Positions 48,856 through 57,229 of a DNA stretch of 64,000 nt are shown piece after piece. Made by a program: the position numbers and the translations under genes. The notes under the pieces were generated by a model. That model was given only the letters and a program-made list of their open reading frames with translations. It had not been told where the DNA came from and ran no database searches. Location: assembly GCA_034004685.1 (NCBI GenBank), contig JAVEWG010000007.1, positions 35,545 through 99,544 of the forward strand. Reading direction: 5' to 3'. Source of the stretch: JAEUNX01 sp034004685. Its GTDB lineage: Bacteria; Pseudomonadota; Gammaproteobacteria; Burkholderiales; Rhodocyclaceae. Numbering within the stretch: the first letter of the stretch is position 1; each line of letters begins with the position of its first letter.

Positions 48856-49836
48856 ATGCAAAGCAATCAATTGCTGAAACCTCGCATTATCGATGTGCTG
48901 AATCTGTCCCCCGTGCATGCACGGGTGACGATGGAGCCCTTCGAGCGCGGTTTTGGTCACACCCTTGGGAATGCACTCCGGCGCATTCTCCTGTCGTCCC
49001 TGCCGGGCTATGCGCCGACCGAGGTGACGATCGAAGGCGTTCTGCATGAATATTCGACCCTCGATGGTGTTCGCGAGGACATGGTCGACCTGCTCTTGAA
49101 CCTCAAGGGTGTGGTGCTGAAGGTGCATAGCCGGGGCGAGGCCGTGCTGCGGTTGGCCAAGTCCGGGGAGGGCATTGTTCGGGCCAGCGATATCGAGACC
49201 AGTCACGATGTTGAAGTCATTAATCCTGATCATGTGATTGCCCACCTTGCCCCCGGGGGCAAGCTGGACATGCAGATCAAGGTTGAGCAAGGTCGCGGCT
49301 ACGTTCCAGGCAATCAGCGCATGGCGGCCGGTGAGGCGAAGGTAGTTGGACGTATCGTGCTCGATGCTTCCTTCAGTCCGGTTCGGCGGGTGAGCTATCT
49401 GGTGGAAAGCGCACGGGTCGAGCAGCGCACCGACCTGGATCGCCTGATCATAGATCTGGAAACGAATGGCGCGGTGGATCCCGAGGAGGCGATTCGCTAT
49501 GCCGCTCGAGTTCTGATGGATCAGTTGTCGGTGTTCGCCGATCTGGAGGGTACTCCGGTTGCGGTGGAGCAGCCTAAGGCTCCAGCCATCGATCCCGTCC
49601 TGCTTCGGCCGGTGGACGATCTGGAGCTGACCGTGCGTTCCGCGAACTGTCTTAAAGCGGAGAACATTTATTACATCGGTGATTTGATTCAGCGCACCGA
49701 GACTGAATTGCTCAAGACGCCCAACCTGGGTCGCAAGTCGCTCAATGAGATCAAGGAAGTATTGGCCTCTCGCGGGCTGACCTTGGGTATGAAATTGGAA
49801 AACTGGCCGCCGGCCGGGCTTGAAAAGCTCGGTTGA
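48856..49836 (+). CDS. rpoA: RNA polymerase alpha subunit
   Basis: 326 residues. The N-terminal dimerisation domain (about 1-235) contains FERGFGHTLGNALRRILLSS. A linker (PKAPAIDPVLLRPVDD) leads to the C-terminal domain with TVRSANCLKAENI and PNLGRKSLNEIKEVL, which binds UP elements and activators. It initiates assembly of the core enzyme. Full length, standard position between rpsD and rplQ. Confidence 0.99.
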   Translation: MQSNQLLKPRIIDVLNLSPVHARVTMEPFERGFGHTLGNALRRILLSSLPGYAPTEVTIEGVLHEYSTLDGVREDMVDLLLNLKGVVLKVHSRGEAVLRLAKSGEGIVRASDIETSHDVEVINPDHVIAHLAPGGKLDMQIKVEQGRGYVPGNQRMAAGEAKVVGRIVLDASFSPVRRVSYLVESARVEQRTDLDRLIIDLETNGAVDPEEAIRYAARVLMDQLSVFADLEGTPVAVEQPKAPAIDPVLLRPVDDLELTVRSANCLKAENIYYIGDLIQRTETELLKTPNLGRKSLNEIKEVLASRGLTLGMKLENWPPAGLEKLG

Positions 49837-49861
49837 GCGGGGATCGTAAAGAGGAAATAAG

Positions 49862-50260
49862 ATGCGTCACCGTCACGGCCTTCGAAAGCTGAATCGCACC
49901 AGCAGCCACCGTCAGGCGATGTTCCGCAACATGGCGAACTCGCTGCTGCTTCACGAGGTGATCAAGACCACTCTGCCTAAGGCCAAGGAATTGCGTCGTG
50001 TGGTGGAGCCTCTGATTACCCTGGGTAAAAAACCCAGTTTGGCTAACCGCCGCCTGGCCTTCAACCGTCTGCGCGATCGCGATATGGTGGTTAAGTTGTT
50101 TGACGAACTCGGTCCCCGGTTCGCTGCCCGCAATGGCGGTTATCTGCGGATCCTGAAGTTCGGGTTCCGGGTGGGCGACAATGCCCCGATGGCGTTGGTT
50201 GAGTTGGTGGACCGTGCCGAAGGCGCGGTTGAGGGCGCCGAGGAGCAGGCAGCCGCCTAA
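49862..50260 (+). CDS. rplQ: 50S ribosomal protein L17
   Basis: 132 residues, MRHRHGLRKLNRTSSHRQAM start and FGFRVGDNAPMALVELVD near the end, with a short acidic tail. It lies at the tunnel exit. Last gene of the ribosomal super-cluster; two hairpins follow. Confidence 0.98.
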   Translation: MRHRHGLRKLNRTSSHRQAMFRNMANSLLLHEVIKTTLPKAKELRRVVEPLITLGKKPSLANRRLAFNRLRDRDMVVKLFDELGPRFAARNGGYLRILKFGFRVGDNAPMALVELVDRAEGAVEGAEEQAAA

Positions 50261-50279
50261 ATGCGCTGATGTAATAAGG

Positions 50280-50301
50280 AACCCGCGGGTGATGCGGGTT
50301 T
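50280..50301 (+). terminator. Hairpin after rplQ
   Basis: AACCCGC-GGGTGAT-GCGGGTT followed by TAAC: 7-bp stem with only a short T run. Probably a first, weak stop signal for the alpha block. Confidence 0.6.
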
Positions 50302-50319
50302 AACGAGGGTCAGCCGGAT

Positions 50320-50354
50320 CCCTATCCAGCGAAATATGCTGGGTAGGGATTTTG
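50320..50354 (+). terminator. Main terminator of the ribosomal cluster
   Basis: CCCTATCCAGC-GAAATAT-GCTGGGTAGGG followed by ATTTTG: 11-bp stem with one T-G pair and a T run. It ends the plus-strand cluster before the convergent regA gene. Confidence 0.85.
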
Positions 50355-50443
50355 TCTTTGGGCGACCATTACGTCCGCTTCGGACGTCGATCCCCAAGTC
50401 ATTCCACCTGCGCGGGTCGGGGAGTCGAACTCGGATCCTGGCT

Positions 50444-50983
50444 TCAGGCTTTTACTGGTCTCTTCAGGAGTTTGCGCTGAAGGGTCCGGCGGTGCATTTT
50501 CAGTGCTCTCGCAGTGGCGGATATGTTGCCTTTGTGGTCCGCCAGTACCCGTTGAATGTGCTCCCACTCCAGTCGATCCACGGACATGGGCTCCCCAGGA
50601 GGGGGCTCCGTTTCGACCGGGCTAGGACAGTCAAGGGCTCGCAAAATGGAATCGGCGTCAGTGGGTTTTGCCAAATATTGGACTGCGCCGAGCTTGATGG
50701 CGTCCACCGCTGTAGTGATGCTCGCATATCCGGTGAGCACCAGGATACGGGGGGCTGGGGTGAATTGCAGGAGGGGTTTGATGAGGGTGAGGCCTGATGT
50801 CCCGGCCAGATTCAGGTCCAGGACGACAGCTTCTGGGTGGTGGGTTTTTGCCAACATCAGGGCCTCTTCCAGGGAGTGGGCTCCGATGGCGTCTTGATGC
50901 CGCTGGTTCAGGGCTCTACAAAGGGTACGGTTGAAGACTGGGTCATCGTCGACGATGAGGATGCGAGGAAGAGTTTCTGCCAT
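50444..50983 (-). CDS. regA: RegA/PrrA/ActR-type redox response regulator
   Basis: 179 residues. Receiver with acidic VDDD at 11-14, phospho-acceptor D56 (VVLDLNLAG) and K106 (YLAKPT). A proline-rich hinge (PSPVETEPPPGEP, about 120-132) and a Fis-type helix-turn-helix (about 137-175) follow, whose recognition part MHRRTLQRKL is the hallmark of RegA. In alphaproteobacteria it switches respiration, fixation and photosynthesis genes in response to the quinone pool. Here it lies seven bases after the sensor kinase on the same strand. The regulon is unknown; anaerobic respiration genes would be typical. Confidence 0.9.
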   Translation of the reverse strand: MAETLPRILIVDDDPVFNRTLCRALNQRHQDAIGAHSLEEALMLAKTHHPEAVVLDLNLAGTSGLTLIKPLLQFTPAPRILVLTGYASITTAVDAIKLGAVQYLAKPTDADSILRALDCPSPVETEPPPGEPMSVDRLEWEHIQRVLADHKGNISATARALKMHRRTLQRKLLKRPVKA

Positions 50984-50990
50984 GACTGGA

Positions 50991-52232
50991 TCAGGAGTCT
51001 AAGGGGAGCCTTACGCTGGCTATCGTACCGGCGTGCTGGTTAGCCGCGAAGTCGAGAGTGCCCCCATGGCGGGTAATGGCCAACTCGGCCAAGGCCAACC
51101 CTATCCCCAAGCCCGAGGTGCTGGCTACCGAGGAAGGATCGTCCTTCCGGCCGTCAAAACCCGGGCCCTGATCGGCGATACGGATCACGATGGTGTCCGG
51201 GGCGATGTCGGCTGAGATGACGGCGCACTTGCGGGGATCGGCATCAGCCGCGTTGTTGATGAGATTGGTGATTGCCTGATGGAGGGTTTGGTCTGCGACG
51301 AGGGACTGCGCCGCAAACTTGGGCGTGACGGTCAGATTTGCCTGAGCCCCCGGCCTGCTGGACCTCCAGTTTGCCACAAGGTCCGTTAGCCAAGGACCAA
51401 GGAAGATCTGACGCCCGCCTTCTGCCCTTAGGCTCCCGGTGCGTGCAGACAACGCCTGGAGAATGGTTCGACAGCGATCGATTTGCTGGTCCATTATCGC
51501 TAGATCTTCGGTCATGTCCGGGGGTAGTCCTTCGTGGCAGCTCAGCTCTCCAACCAGAAGCTTTAAGGTTCCAAGAGGGGTGCCAAGTTCATGGGCGGTT
51601 CCGGCGGCAAGGTTGGCGAGGGCGACAATTCGGGCGTTGCGCAGATGGGCCTCCCGGGCGGCAGCGAGGGATTCTTCCCGTGCGCGCAGGGCAGCAGATA
51701 GCCTCGAAATGAAAAGCACCACCACGATGGCCGAAATGCCGAAGGTCACGGCCATGCCCGCCAGATGCCACCACACCCCTTCGGCAGCATCCCGCACAGC
51801 CAGGGGCGGAGCGATCCGCCATACCAGCCCGTAAAGCCCGATCGCCAATCCTGCCAAGCCCCAAGCATGGTTCGCCGGAAGGAGGATGCCGCCGATGGCC
51901 ACCAGGGGGAGCATCAGGGAGATAAGGGGGTTGGTGGTCCCGCCGGAAAAAAAAGCGTAGAGGCTCCAGGCCACCAGGTCCATCGCCAAATGAGCGGTCA
52001 TGACCATTGGGGTGGCAAGACTGGCTTTTCTTGCCGCGCCGACGCTGGCCAAATTGATAAGGATCAGGCCGACGGCCACCGCCAGCAGAGGCGCACGGCG
52101 AATGGACAGGTCCAGCAGGCTTGGGGCAGCAACGGCCGCGCTCGCCATGACAGCCACGGAAAGCCAGCGGAGGGTGAGTAGTCGATGAAGCGCCGTGGGG
52201 CCAGCCAGAGTGGGGGAGAGAGTCCGAAGCAT
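50991..52232 (-). CDS. regB: RegB/PrrB/ActS-type redox sensor histidine kinase
   Basis: 413 residues from ATG 52232 (MLRTLSPTLAG); the frame opens 78 bases earlier without family character, and no start has a clear ribosome site. Six hydrophobic segments in the first about 180 residues are followed by the kinase core: H214 in GTAHELGTPLGTL, HATPase motifs NLINNAAD, DQGPGF and GLGIGLALA. Two RegB marks are present: the quinone-sensing loop GGTTNPL (97-103; GGTxNPF in the family) and the redox cysteine C254 in IDRCRTIL. Both support sensing of quinone redox state. It is paired with regA downstream and divergent from galE. Confidence 0.92.
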   Translation of the reverse strand: MLRTLSPTLAGPTALHRLLTLRWLSVAVMASAAVAAPSLLDLSIRRAPLLAVAVGLILINLASVGAARKASLATPMVMTAHLAMDLVAWSLYAFFSGGTTNPLISLMLPLVAIGGILLPANHAWGLAGLAIGLYGLVWRIAPPLAVRDAAEGVWWHLAGMAVTFGISAIVVVLFISRLSAALRAREESLAAAREAHLRNARIVALANLAAGTAHELGTPLGTLKLLVGELSCHEGLPPDMTEDLAIMDQQIDRCRTILQALSARTGSLRAEGGRQIFLGPWLTDLVANWRSSRPGAQANLTVTPKFAAQSLVADQTLHQAITNLINNAADADPRKCAVISADIAPDTIVIRIADQGPGFDGRKDDPSSVASTSGLGIGLALAELAITRHGGTLDFAANQHAGTIASVRLPLDS

Positions 52233-52267
52233 GGGCGAATTATGGACTATGGCCAAGCTATGGTGCC

Positions 52268-52295
52268 TTGCCTGCAGGCAGGGGCCGGTTATGAT
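52268..52295 (+). promoter_or_regulatory. Promoter candidate for galE
   Basis: TTGCCT (52268-52273), 16-base spacer, TATGAT (52290-52295), 33 bases before the galE start. The hexamers match 4 of 6 and 5 of 6. The region also must hold the regB promoter on the other strand. Confidence 0.45.
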
Positions 52296-52327
52296 GCAGT
52301 TAGAATTCAAACTGACTACAGTGGATT

Positions 52328-53347
52328 ATGGCGAAGATTCTAGTGACCGGTGGAGCCGGCTATATCGGGTCCCATACCTGCGTTGAGCTCCTCTCGGCTG
52401 GCCACGACGTGGTGGTGGTGGATAACCTTGCCAACGCCAAGCAAGAGGCCTTGAGGCGGGTGGAGGAGGTCGCAGGGCGGCCCCTGGAGGCGTTTCATCG
52501 GGTGGATGTGCGTGATCGGCCCGCCATGACCCGGATTCTCCAGGGGGCCGGATTCGAGGCTGTGATCCACTTCGCGGCCCTCAAGGCGGTGGGCGAGTCG
52601 GTCCGGGAGCCTCTGCGCTATTACGACAACAATGTGGCGGGAACTGTTGCCTTGGCCGAAGTGATGGAGGCCAGCGGGCTCAGGCGGCTGGTGTTCAGCT
52701 CTTCTGCCACGGTCTACGGCGACCCGGCGGTGGTGCCGATCCTGGAGGATTCGCCCACCGGTGCCACCAACCCCTATGGCCGCAGCAAGTGGATGATGGA
52801 GCACGTGTTGCGGGACCTGGCAGCGGCCGATCCGGCCTGGCGCATTGCGATCCTGCGTTACTTCAATCCTGTGGGGGCCCACCCCAGTGGTCGGATGGGG
52901 GAGGATCCCCGGGGCATTCCTAATAACCTGATGCCTTTCGTGAGCCAGGTGGCGGTGGGGGCGCGTCCTGAGGTGCAGGTGTTCGGGAAGGACTATCCGA
53001 CCCCGGACGGCACCGGGGTGCGGGACTATATTCATGTCGTGGATCTGGCCAGTGGTCATGTTCGGGCCCTGGAGTGCCTGGCGCGGCGGGAGGGGTTATT
53101 TACCGTTAATCTCGGAACAGGCCGGGGGTATTCCGTGCTGGAGGTGATCCGTGCCTTCGAGGCTGCCAGCGGTCGGTCCGTTCCCTATCGGATCGTGGAT
53201 CGCCGTCCGGGCGATGTGGCCGAATGCTGGGCCGATCCCACCTTGGCGGCGAGTCTGCTGGGATGGCGGGCAGAGCGGGACTTGGCGGCCATGTGCCAGG
53301 ATGCCTGGCGCTGGCAGTCCTCCCATCCCGAGGGCTATCCTGGCTGA
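52328..53347 (+). CDS. galE: UDP-glucose 4-epimerase
   Basis: 339 residues. Short-chain dehydrogenase fold: NAD-binding TGGAGYIGSH at the N-terminus, and the catalytic Ser in FSSSATVYG with the YGRSK (YxxxK) motif. Family sugar-nucleotide segments include NLMPFVSQVAVG and YPTPDGTGVRDYIHVVDLA. It interconverts UDP-glucose and UDP-galactose for envelope polysaccharides. Length matches the about 338-residue family. It stands alone, divergent from regB. Confidence 0.93.
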   Translation: MAKILVTGGAGYIGSHTCVELLSAGHDVVVVDNLANAKQEALRRVEEVAGRPLEAFHRVDVRDRPAMTRILQGAGFEAVIHFAALKAVGESVREPLRYYDNNVAGTVALAEVMEASGLRRLVFSSSATVYGDPAVVPILEDSPTGATNPYGRSKWMMEHVLRDLAAADPAWRIAILRYFNPVGAHPSGRMGEDPRGIPNNLMPFVSQVAVGARPEVQVFGKDYPTPDGTGVRDYIHVVDLASGHVRALECLARREGLFTVNLGTGRGYSVLEVIRAFEAASGRSVPYRIVDRRPGDVAECWADPTLAASLLGWRAERDLAAMCQDAWRWQSSHPEGYPG

Positions 53348-53430
53348 GCCTGACCCTTCCTTTTGGGGTCCGCCGGCTGAATTTGCGCACGGGACCTCGG
53401 TCCAAATTGCATTAGCCGGGAGGCCACAAA

Positions 53431-53820
53431 ATGGGCGAGATGCAAATTCATCAGGCAAAGAACGTATTGGGCGGCCCGCTCGTGGCCTGCAGTTACGATC
53501 CGGTGACCGGGTTCTATCGGACGGGGTGTTGCGAAACGGGGCCGGATGATTTGGGGCGCCACCTCATTTGCGTGAAGGTGACCGAGGAGTTCCTCGCCTT
53601 TTCCCTGGCTAGCGGCAACGATCTGACAACCCCGCGCCCGGAGTACCGCTTCGCCGGGGTGCGGCCGGGGTATCGCTGGTGTTTGTGCGCCCTGCGCTGG
53701 CGGGAGGCGTTGGATGCGGGGGTGGCGCCGCCGGTGGTGCTGGCGGCTACCCATGAGGCGGCGTTGCGGATTGTGGACCTGGCAACCCTGCGGGCCCACG
53801 CCCTGGATCAGCGCGCCTGA
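53431..53820 (+). CDS. DUF2237 family protein
   Basis: 129 residues from ATG 53431, with GGGAGG seven bases upstream. It shows the conserved pattern of this uncharacterised family: NVLGGPL..CSYDPVTGFYRTGCCETGP, then EFLAFS...GNDLTTPRPEY, then GDRWCLC-like GYRWCLCALRW. Several conserved cysteines suggest metal binding or disulfides. It lies 83 bases after galE. No function is known for the family, and the neighbours do not suggest one. Confidence 0.88.
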   Translation: MGEMQIHQAKNVLGGPLVACSYDPVTGFYRTGCCETGPDDLGRHLICVKVTEEFLAFSLASGNDLTTPRPEYRFAGVRPGYRWCLCALRWREALDAGVAPPVVLAATHEAALRIVDLATLRAHALDQRA

Positions 53821-53836
53821 TCGGCTGAGCGGAGGA

Positions 53837-54133
53837 TCACCAGGCGCGCTTGAGGCGATTGCGGTACTGGACATCGTGGGGCAGGTGGCGCTGGCCTTCC
53901 TCCATGGCCGCCAGCACGGCGGCGGCAGCGTCCTTGAGCCGTTCCTGGGGAAGCAGGCCGATTTCGTTGGCGTGGGCGGTGAAGCGCACCAGGTGGTCCA
54001 CCGCCTTGCGGCGCTGCTCTTCTTCAGTTGGCAGATAGACCGCCAGGCCGGCCTGGCCTAATTGTTCGATGAAGCGCAGGCGACGGGAAATCCGGGCGAG
54101 AAAACGGGTTTCGGCTTCGGCGGGGGTAGGCAT
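53837..54133 (-). CDS. Small hypothetical helical protein
   Basis: 98 residues from ATG 54133, chosen because AAGGA lies seven bases upstream; the frame opens 39 bases earlier. The sequence is charged and appears all-helical (FLARISRRLRFIEQLGQAG, then EEEQRRKAVDHLVRF), with no signal peptide, membrane segment or cysteine. Not recognised. It is convergent with the DUF2237 gene and downstream of uvrA on the same strand, separated from it by a palindromic hairpin. Confidence 0.65.
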   Translation of the reverse strand: MPTPAEAETRFLARISRRLRFIEQLGQAGLAVYLPTEEEQRRKAVDHLVRFTAHANEIGLLPQERLKDAAAAVLAAMEEGQRHLPHDVQYRNRLKRAW

Positions 54134-54225
54134 GGCGGATTCCTTCGAATGGGAAAGGGCGGATATCCCCAATGAACGGCCGAAGGCCTGCCGGCTTTAG
54201 ATGGCAATTGCATCAAGATGTAGGG

Positions 54226-54244
54226 GGCCGGCCAGAGGCCGGCC
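54226..54244. repeat. Palindromic hairpin GGCCGGCC-AGA-GGCCGGCC after uvrA
   Basis: Two copies of the self-complementary octamer around AGA form an 8-bp stem two bases beyond the uvrA stop. There is no T run on the uvrA strand, so it may act as an mRNA end-protecting hairpin more than as a terminator. Confidence 0.5.
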
Positions 54245-54246
54245 TT

Positions 54247-57081
54247 TCAACGCTGCAGGAGCGGGGCCAGGTAGTGGGCCGTATGGCTGGTGGGCAGGCT
54301 GGCGACGGCCTCGGGGGTGCCTCTGCCCACGATGGTGCCGCCGCCGTTGCCGCCCTCAGGCCCCAGATCGATGATCCAGTCCGCGGTCTTGATCACATCC
54401 AGGTTGTGCTCGATCACCACCACGGTGTTGCCGTGGTCCCGCAGGCGGTGGAGTACCTTCAGAAGCAGTTCGATATCGGCAAAATGCAGCCCGGTGGTGG
54501 GTTCGTCCAGGATGTAGAGGGTGCGGCCGGTGTCCCGCTTGGAGAGTTCCAGGGCCAGCTTGACCCGCTGGGCCTCGCCGCCGGAGAGGGTGGTGGCGCT
54601 TTGGCCAAGGCGGATGTAGCCCAGGCCCACGTCCATCAGGGTATCGAGCTTGCGGGCCACGGTCGGTACCGCCCGGAAGAATTCCAGGGCTTGCTCCACG
54701 GTCATTTCCAGCACATCGTGGATCGTGGCGCCCTTGTAGCGGATCTCCAGGGTTTCCCGGTTGTAGCGGCGCCCGGCGCAGATGTCGCAGGGCACGTACA
54801 TGTCCGGCAGGAAGTGCATTTCCACCTTGATCAGGCCGTCCCCCTGGCAGGCTTCGCAGCGCCCGCCCTTCACATTGAAGGAGAAACGCCCCGGTCCGTA
54901 GCCTCGGGCCTTGGCCTCCGGCACCCCCGAGAAGAGTTCCCGGATCGGGGTCAGCAGGCCGGTGTAGGTGGCCGGATTGGAGCGGGGGGTGCGGCCAATC
55001 GGAGACTGGTCCACGTTGATCACTTTGTCGAAGAACTCCAGGCCTTCGATCTCGCCGCAGGGGGCCGGCTCCAGGCTGGAGCCATAGAGGTGACGAGCGG
55101 CCAGGGCGTAGAGCGTGTCGTTGATGAGGGTGGATTTGCCCGAGCCGGAAACGCCGGTCACGCAGGTGAACAAGCCCACCGGCAGCTCCAGGGTGACGTT
55201 CTTCAGGTTGTTGCCCTGGCAGTCGGCCAGGCGCAGCAGGCGTTCGCCATCCACCGGGGTGCGGCGGGCGGGCAGGGGGATTTTGCGGGTGCCGGAGAGG
55301 TAGGCGCCGGTGAGGGAATCCGGGTGGGCTGCCACCTGCTCCGGGGTGCCTTCCGCCACCACCTGGCCGCCGTGCTCGCCGGCGCCGGGCCCCATGTCCA
55401 CCACATGGTCAGCGCAGCGGATGGCGTCCTCGTCGTGCTCCACCACGATGACGGTGTTGCCCATGTCCCGCAGCCGCTTGAGGGTTTCCAGAAGTCGGTC
55501 GTTGTCTCGCTGGTGCAGGCCGATGGAGGGCTCGTCCAGCACATACATCACGCCGGTGAGGCCGGAGCCGATCTGGCTGGCCAGGCGGATCCGCTGGGCC
55601 TCGCCGCCGGAGAGGGTGTCCGCCGAGCGGTCCAGGGACAGGTAGTCCAGCCCCACGTTGATCAGGAAGGACAGCCGGGCGGTGATTTCCTTGACGATCT
55701 TGTCCGCCACCTGGGCCCGCTGGCCAGTCAGTTGCAGTCCTTCGAAGAAGGTCCGGCACTGGCCCAGGGGGAGGTGGGAGAGTTCCGGTAGGGTGCGGCC
55801 GCCGATCAGCACATGGCGCGCCTCGCTGCGCAGGCGGGTGCCCTGGCAGGCCGGGCAGGCGCGGGTGGCCCGGTACTTGGCCAACTCCTCCCGCACCGCG
55901 ACTGAGTCGGTTTCCTTGTAGCGGCGCTCCAGGTTGGGAATGATGCCTTCGAAAGGGTGCTCCTTGAGCACCGGCCGGCCCGAGTCCGAAAGATAACGGA
56001 AGGCCAGCTTCTCCCGGCCCGAGCCGTATAGAACCTTGTCCTGAACCGCGGCGGGGAGGGTCTCGAAAGGGACCTCCACGTCGAAATCATAGTGGTTGGC
56101 CAGGCTGGACAACATCTGGAAGTAGAACTGGTTGCGCCGGTCCCAGCCACGGATGGCGCCCGCCGCCAGGGAAAGCTCGGGATGGACCACCACCCGGGCC
56201 GGGTCGAAGAAGTCCACCACGCCCAGCCCATCGCACTTGGGGCAGGCCCCCAGGGGGTTGTTGAAGGAAAACAGGCGGGGCTCCAGCTCCGCCAGGGCGA
56301 AGCTGCACACCGGACAGGCGAACTTGGCGGAAAAAAGATGCTCCCGCCCCGAATCCATCTCCACCGCGATGGCCCGGCCGTCGGCATGGAGCAGCGCGGT
56401 TTCGAAGGATTCCGCCAGGCGGCTTCTGAGATCGGCCCGGACCTTGAGGCGGTCGATCACCACCTCCACAGTGTGGCGCTTGTTGCGCTCCAGGGGCGGG
56501 GGGTTGTCCAGCTCCATCACCTGGCCATCCACCCGCACGCGCACGAAACCCTGGGCCCGCAGTTCAACGAAGAGGTCCGCCTGCTCGCCCTTGCGGCCGG
56601 CGATCACCGGGGCCAGGATCATCAGCCGGGTGTCCTCGGGCAAGGCCAGGATCGCATCCACCATCTGGGAGACGCTCTGGGCTTCCAGCACATGCTCCGG
56701 GTGGTCCGGGCAGTGGGGGGTGCCGGCCCGGGCGTAGAGCAGGCGCAGGTAGTCGTGAATCTCGGTGACGGTGCCCACGGTGGAGCGGGGGTTGTGGCTG
56801 GTGGCTTTCTGTTCGATGGAAATGGCCGGGGATAGACCTTCGATCAGATCCACGTCGGGTTTTTCCATCAGTTGCAGGAACTGGCGGGCGTAAGCCGATA
56901 GGGATTCCACGTAGCGGCGCTGGCCTTCAGCGTAGAGGGTGTCGAAGGCCAGGGATGATTTGCCCGAGCCCGACAGCCCGGTGATCACCGTGAGCCGGTC
57001 CCGGGGCAGGTCCAGGCTGATGTTCTTGAGGTTGTGGGTCCGCGCGCCGCGGATGCGAATCAGGTCCATGGAAGCCGGCAT
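54247..57081 (-). CDS. uvrA: Excinuclease ABC subunit A
   Basis: 944 residues; an ATG four codons in (57069) would give the 940-residue E. coli length, and neither start has a clear ribosome site. Two ABC ATPase modules: P-loops GLSGSGKSS and GVSGSGKST, signature motifs LSGGEAQRIRLA and LSGGEAQRVKLA. Zinc motifs CPVC..CPKC and CEAC..CDIC, the latter next to GRRYNRETLEI. It recognises bulky DNA damage in nucleotide excision repair and loads UvrB. It is divergent from the MFS gene and near ssb, an order shared by many proteobacteria. Confidence 0.98.
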   Translation of the reverse strand: MPASMDLIRIRGARTHNLKNISLDLPRDRLTVITGLSGSGKSSLAFDTLYAEGQRRYVESLSAYARQFLQLMEKPDVDLIEGLSPAISIEQKATSHNPRSTVGTVTEIHDYLRLLYARAGTPHCPDHPEHVLEAQSVSQMVDAILALPEDTRLMILAPVIAGRKGEQADLFVELRAQGFVRVRVDGQVMELDNPPPLERNKRHTVEVVIDRLKVRADLRSRLAESFETALLHADGRAIAVEMDSGREHLFSAKFACPVCSFALAELEPRLFSFNNPLGACPKCDGLGVVDFFDPARVVVHPELSLAAGAIRGWDRRNQFYFQMLSSLANHYDFDVEVPFETLPAAVQDKVLYGSGREKLAFRYLSDSGRPVLKEHPFEGIIPNLERRYKETDSVAVREELAKYRATRACPACQGTRLRSEARHVLIGGRTLPELSHLPLGQCRTFFEGLQLTGQRAQVADKIVKEITARLSFLINVGLDYLSLDRSADTLSGGEAQRIRLASQIGSGLTGVMYVLDEPSIGLHQRDNDRLLETLKRLRDMGNTVIVVEHDEDAIRCADHVVDMGPGAGEHGGQVVAEGTPEQVAAHPDSLTGAYLSGTRKIPLPARRTPVDGERLLRLADCQGNNLKNVTLELPVGLFTCVTGVSGSGKSTLINDTLYALAARHLYGSSLEPAPCGEIEGLEFFDKVINVDQSPIGRTPRSNPATYTGLLTPIRELFSGVPEAKARGYGPGRFSFNVKGGRCEACQGDGLIKVEMHFLPDMYVPCDICAGRRYNRETLEIRYKGATIHDVLEMTVEQALEFFRAVPTVARKLDTLMDVGLGYIRLGQSATTLSGGEAQRVKLALELSKRDTGRTLYILDEPTTGLHFADIELLLKVLHRLRDHGNTVVVIEHNLDVIKTADWIIDLGPEGGNGGGTIVGRGTPEAVASLPTSHTAHYLAPLLQR

Positions 57082-57229
57082 CGATGTTTAACCGGTCACT
57101 ATAAGGGAGTGCTTGCGCCGCAGCAAACCCGTCCGACGGGGGGCCGGACGATCAGGAAGACCCCGCGCCGGGGGGCGAGCTACCGGCCCTTGGATGGTAG
57201 ACTCCCGCCTTTCGCCGATCGAGAGTTCC

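Noticed and set aside
50371..50387. Hairpin ACGTCCG-CTT-CGGACGT downstream of regA
   Set aside because: Perfect 7-bp stem, but no T run on either strand; could be the regA transcript end but too weak to list.
50405..50440. tRNA 3'-end-like sequence (minus strand GAGTTCGACTC near CGGATCC) after regA
   Set aside because: Only a three-base T-stem and no acceptor, D or anticodon arms could be built, so it is neither a tRNA nor a convincing remnant.
54172..55791. 539-codon plus-strand open frame opposite uvrA
   Set aside because: Antisense shadow; uvrA motifs on the minus strand are unmistakable.
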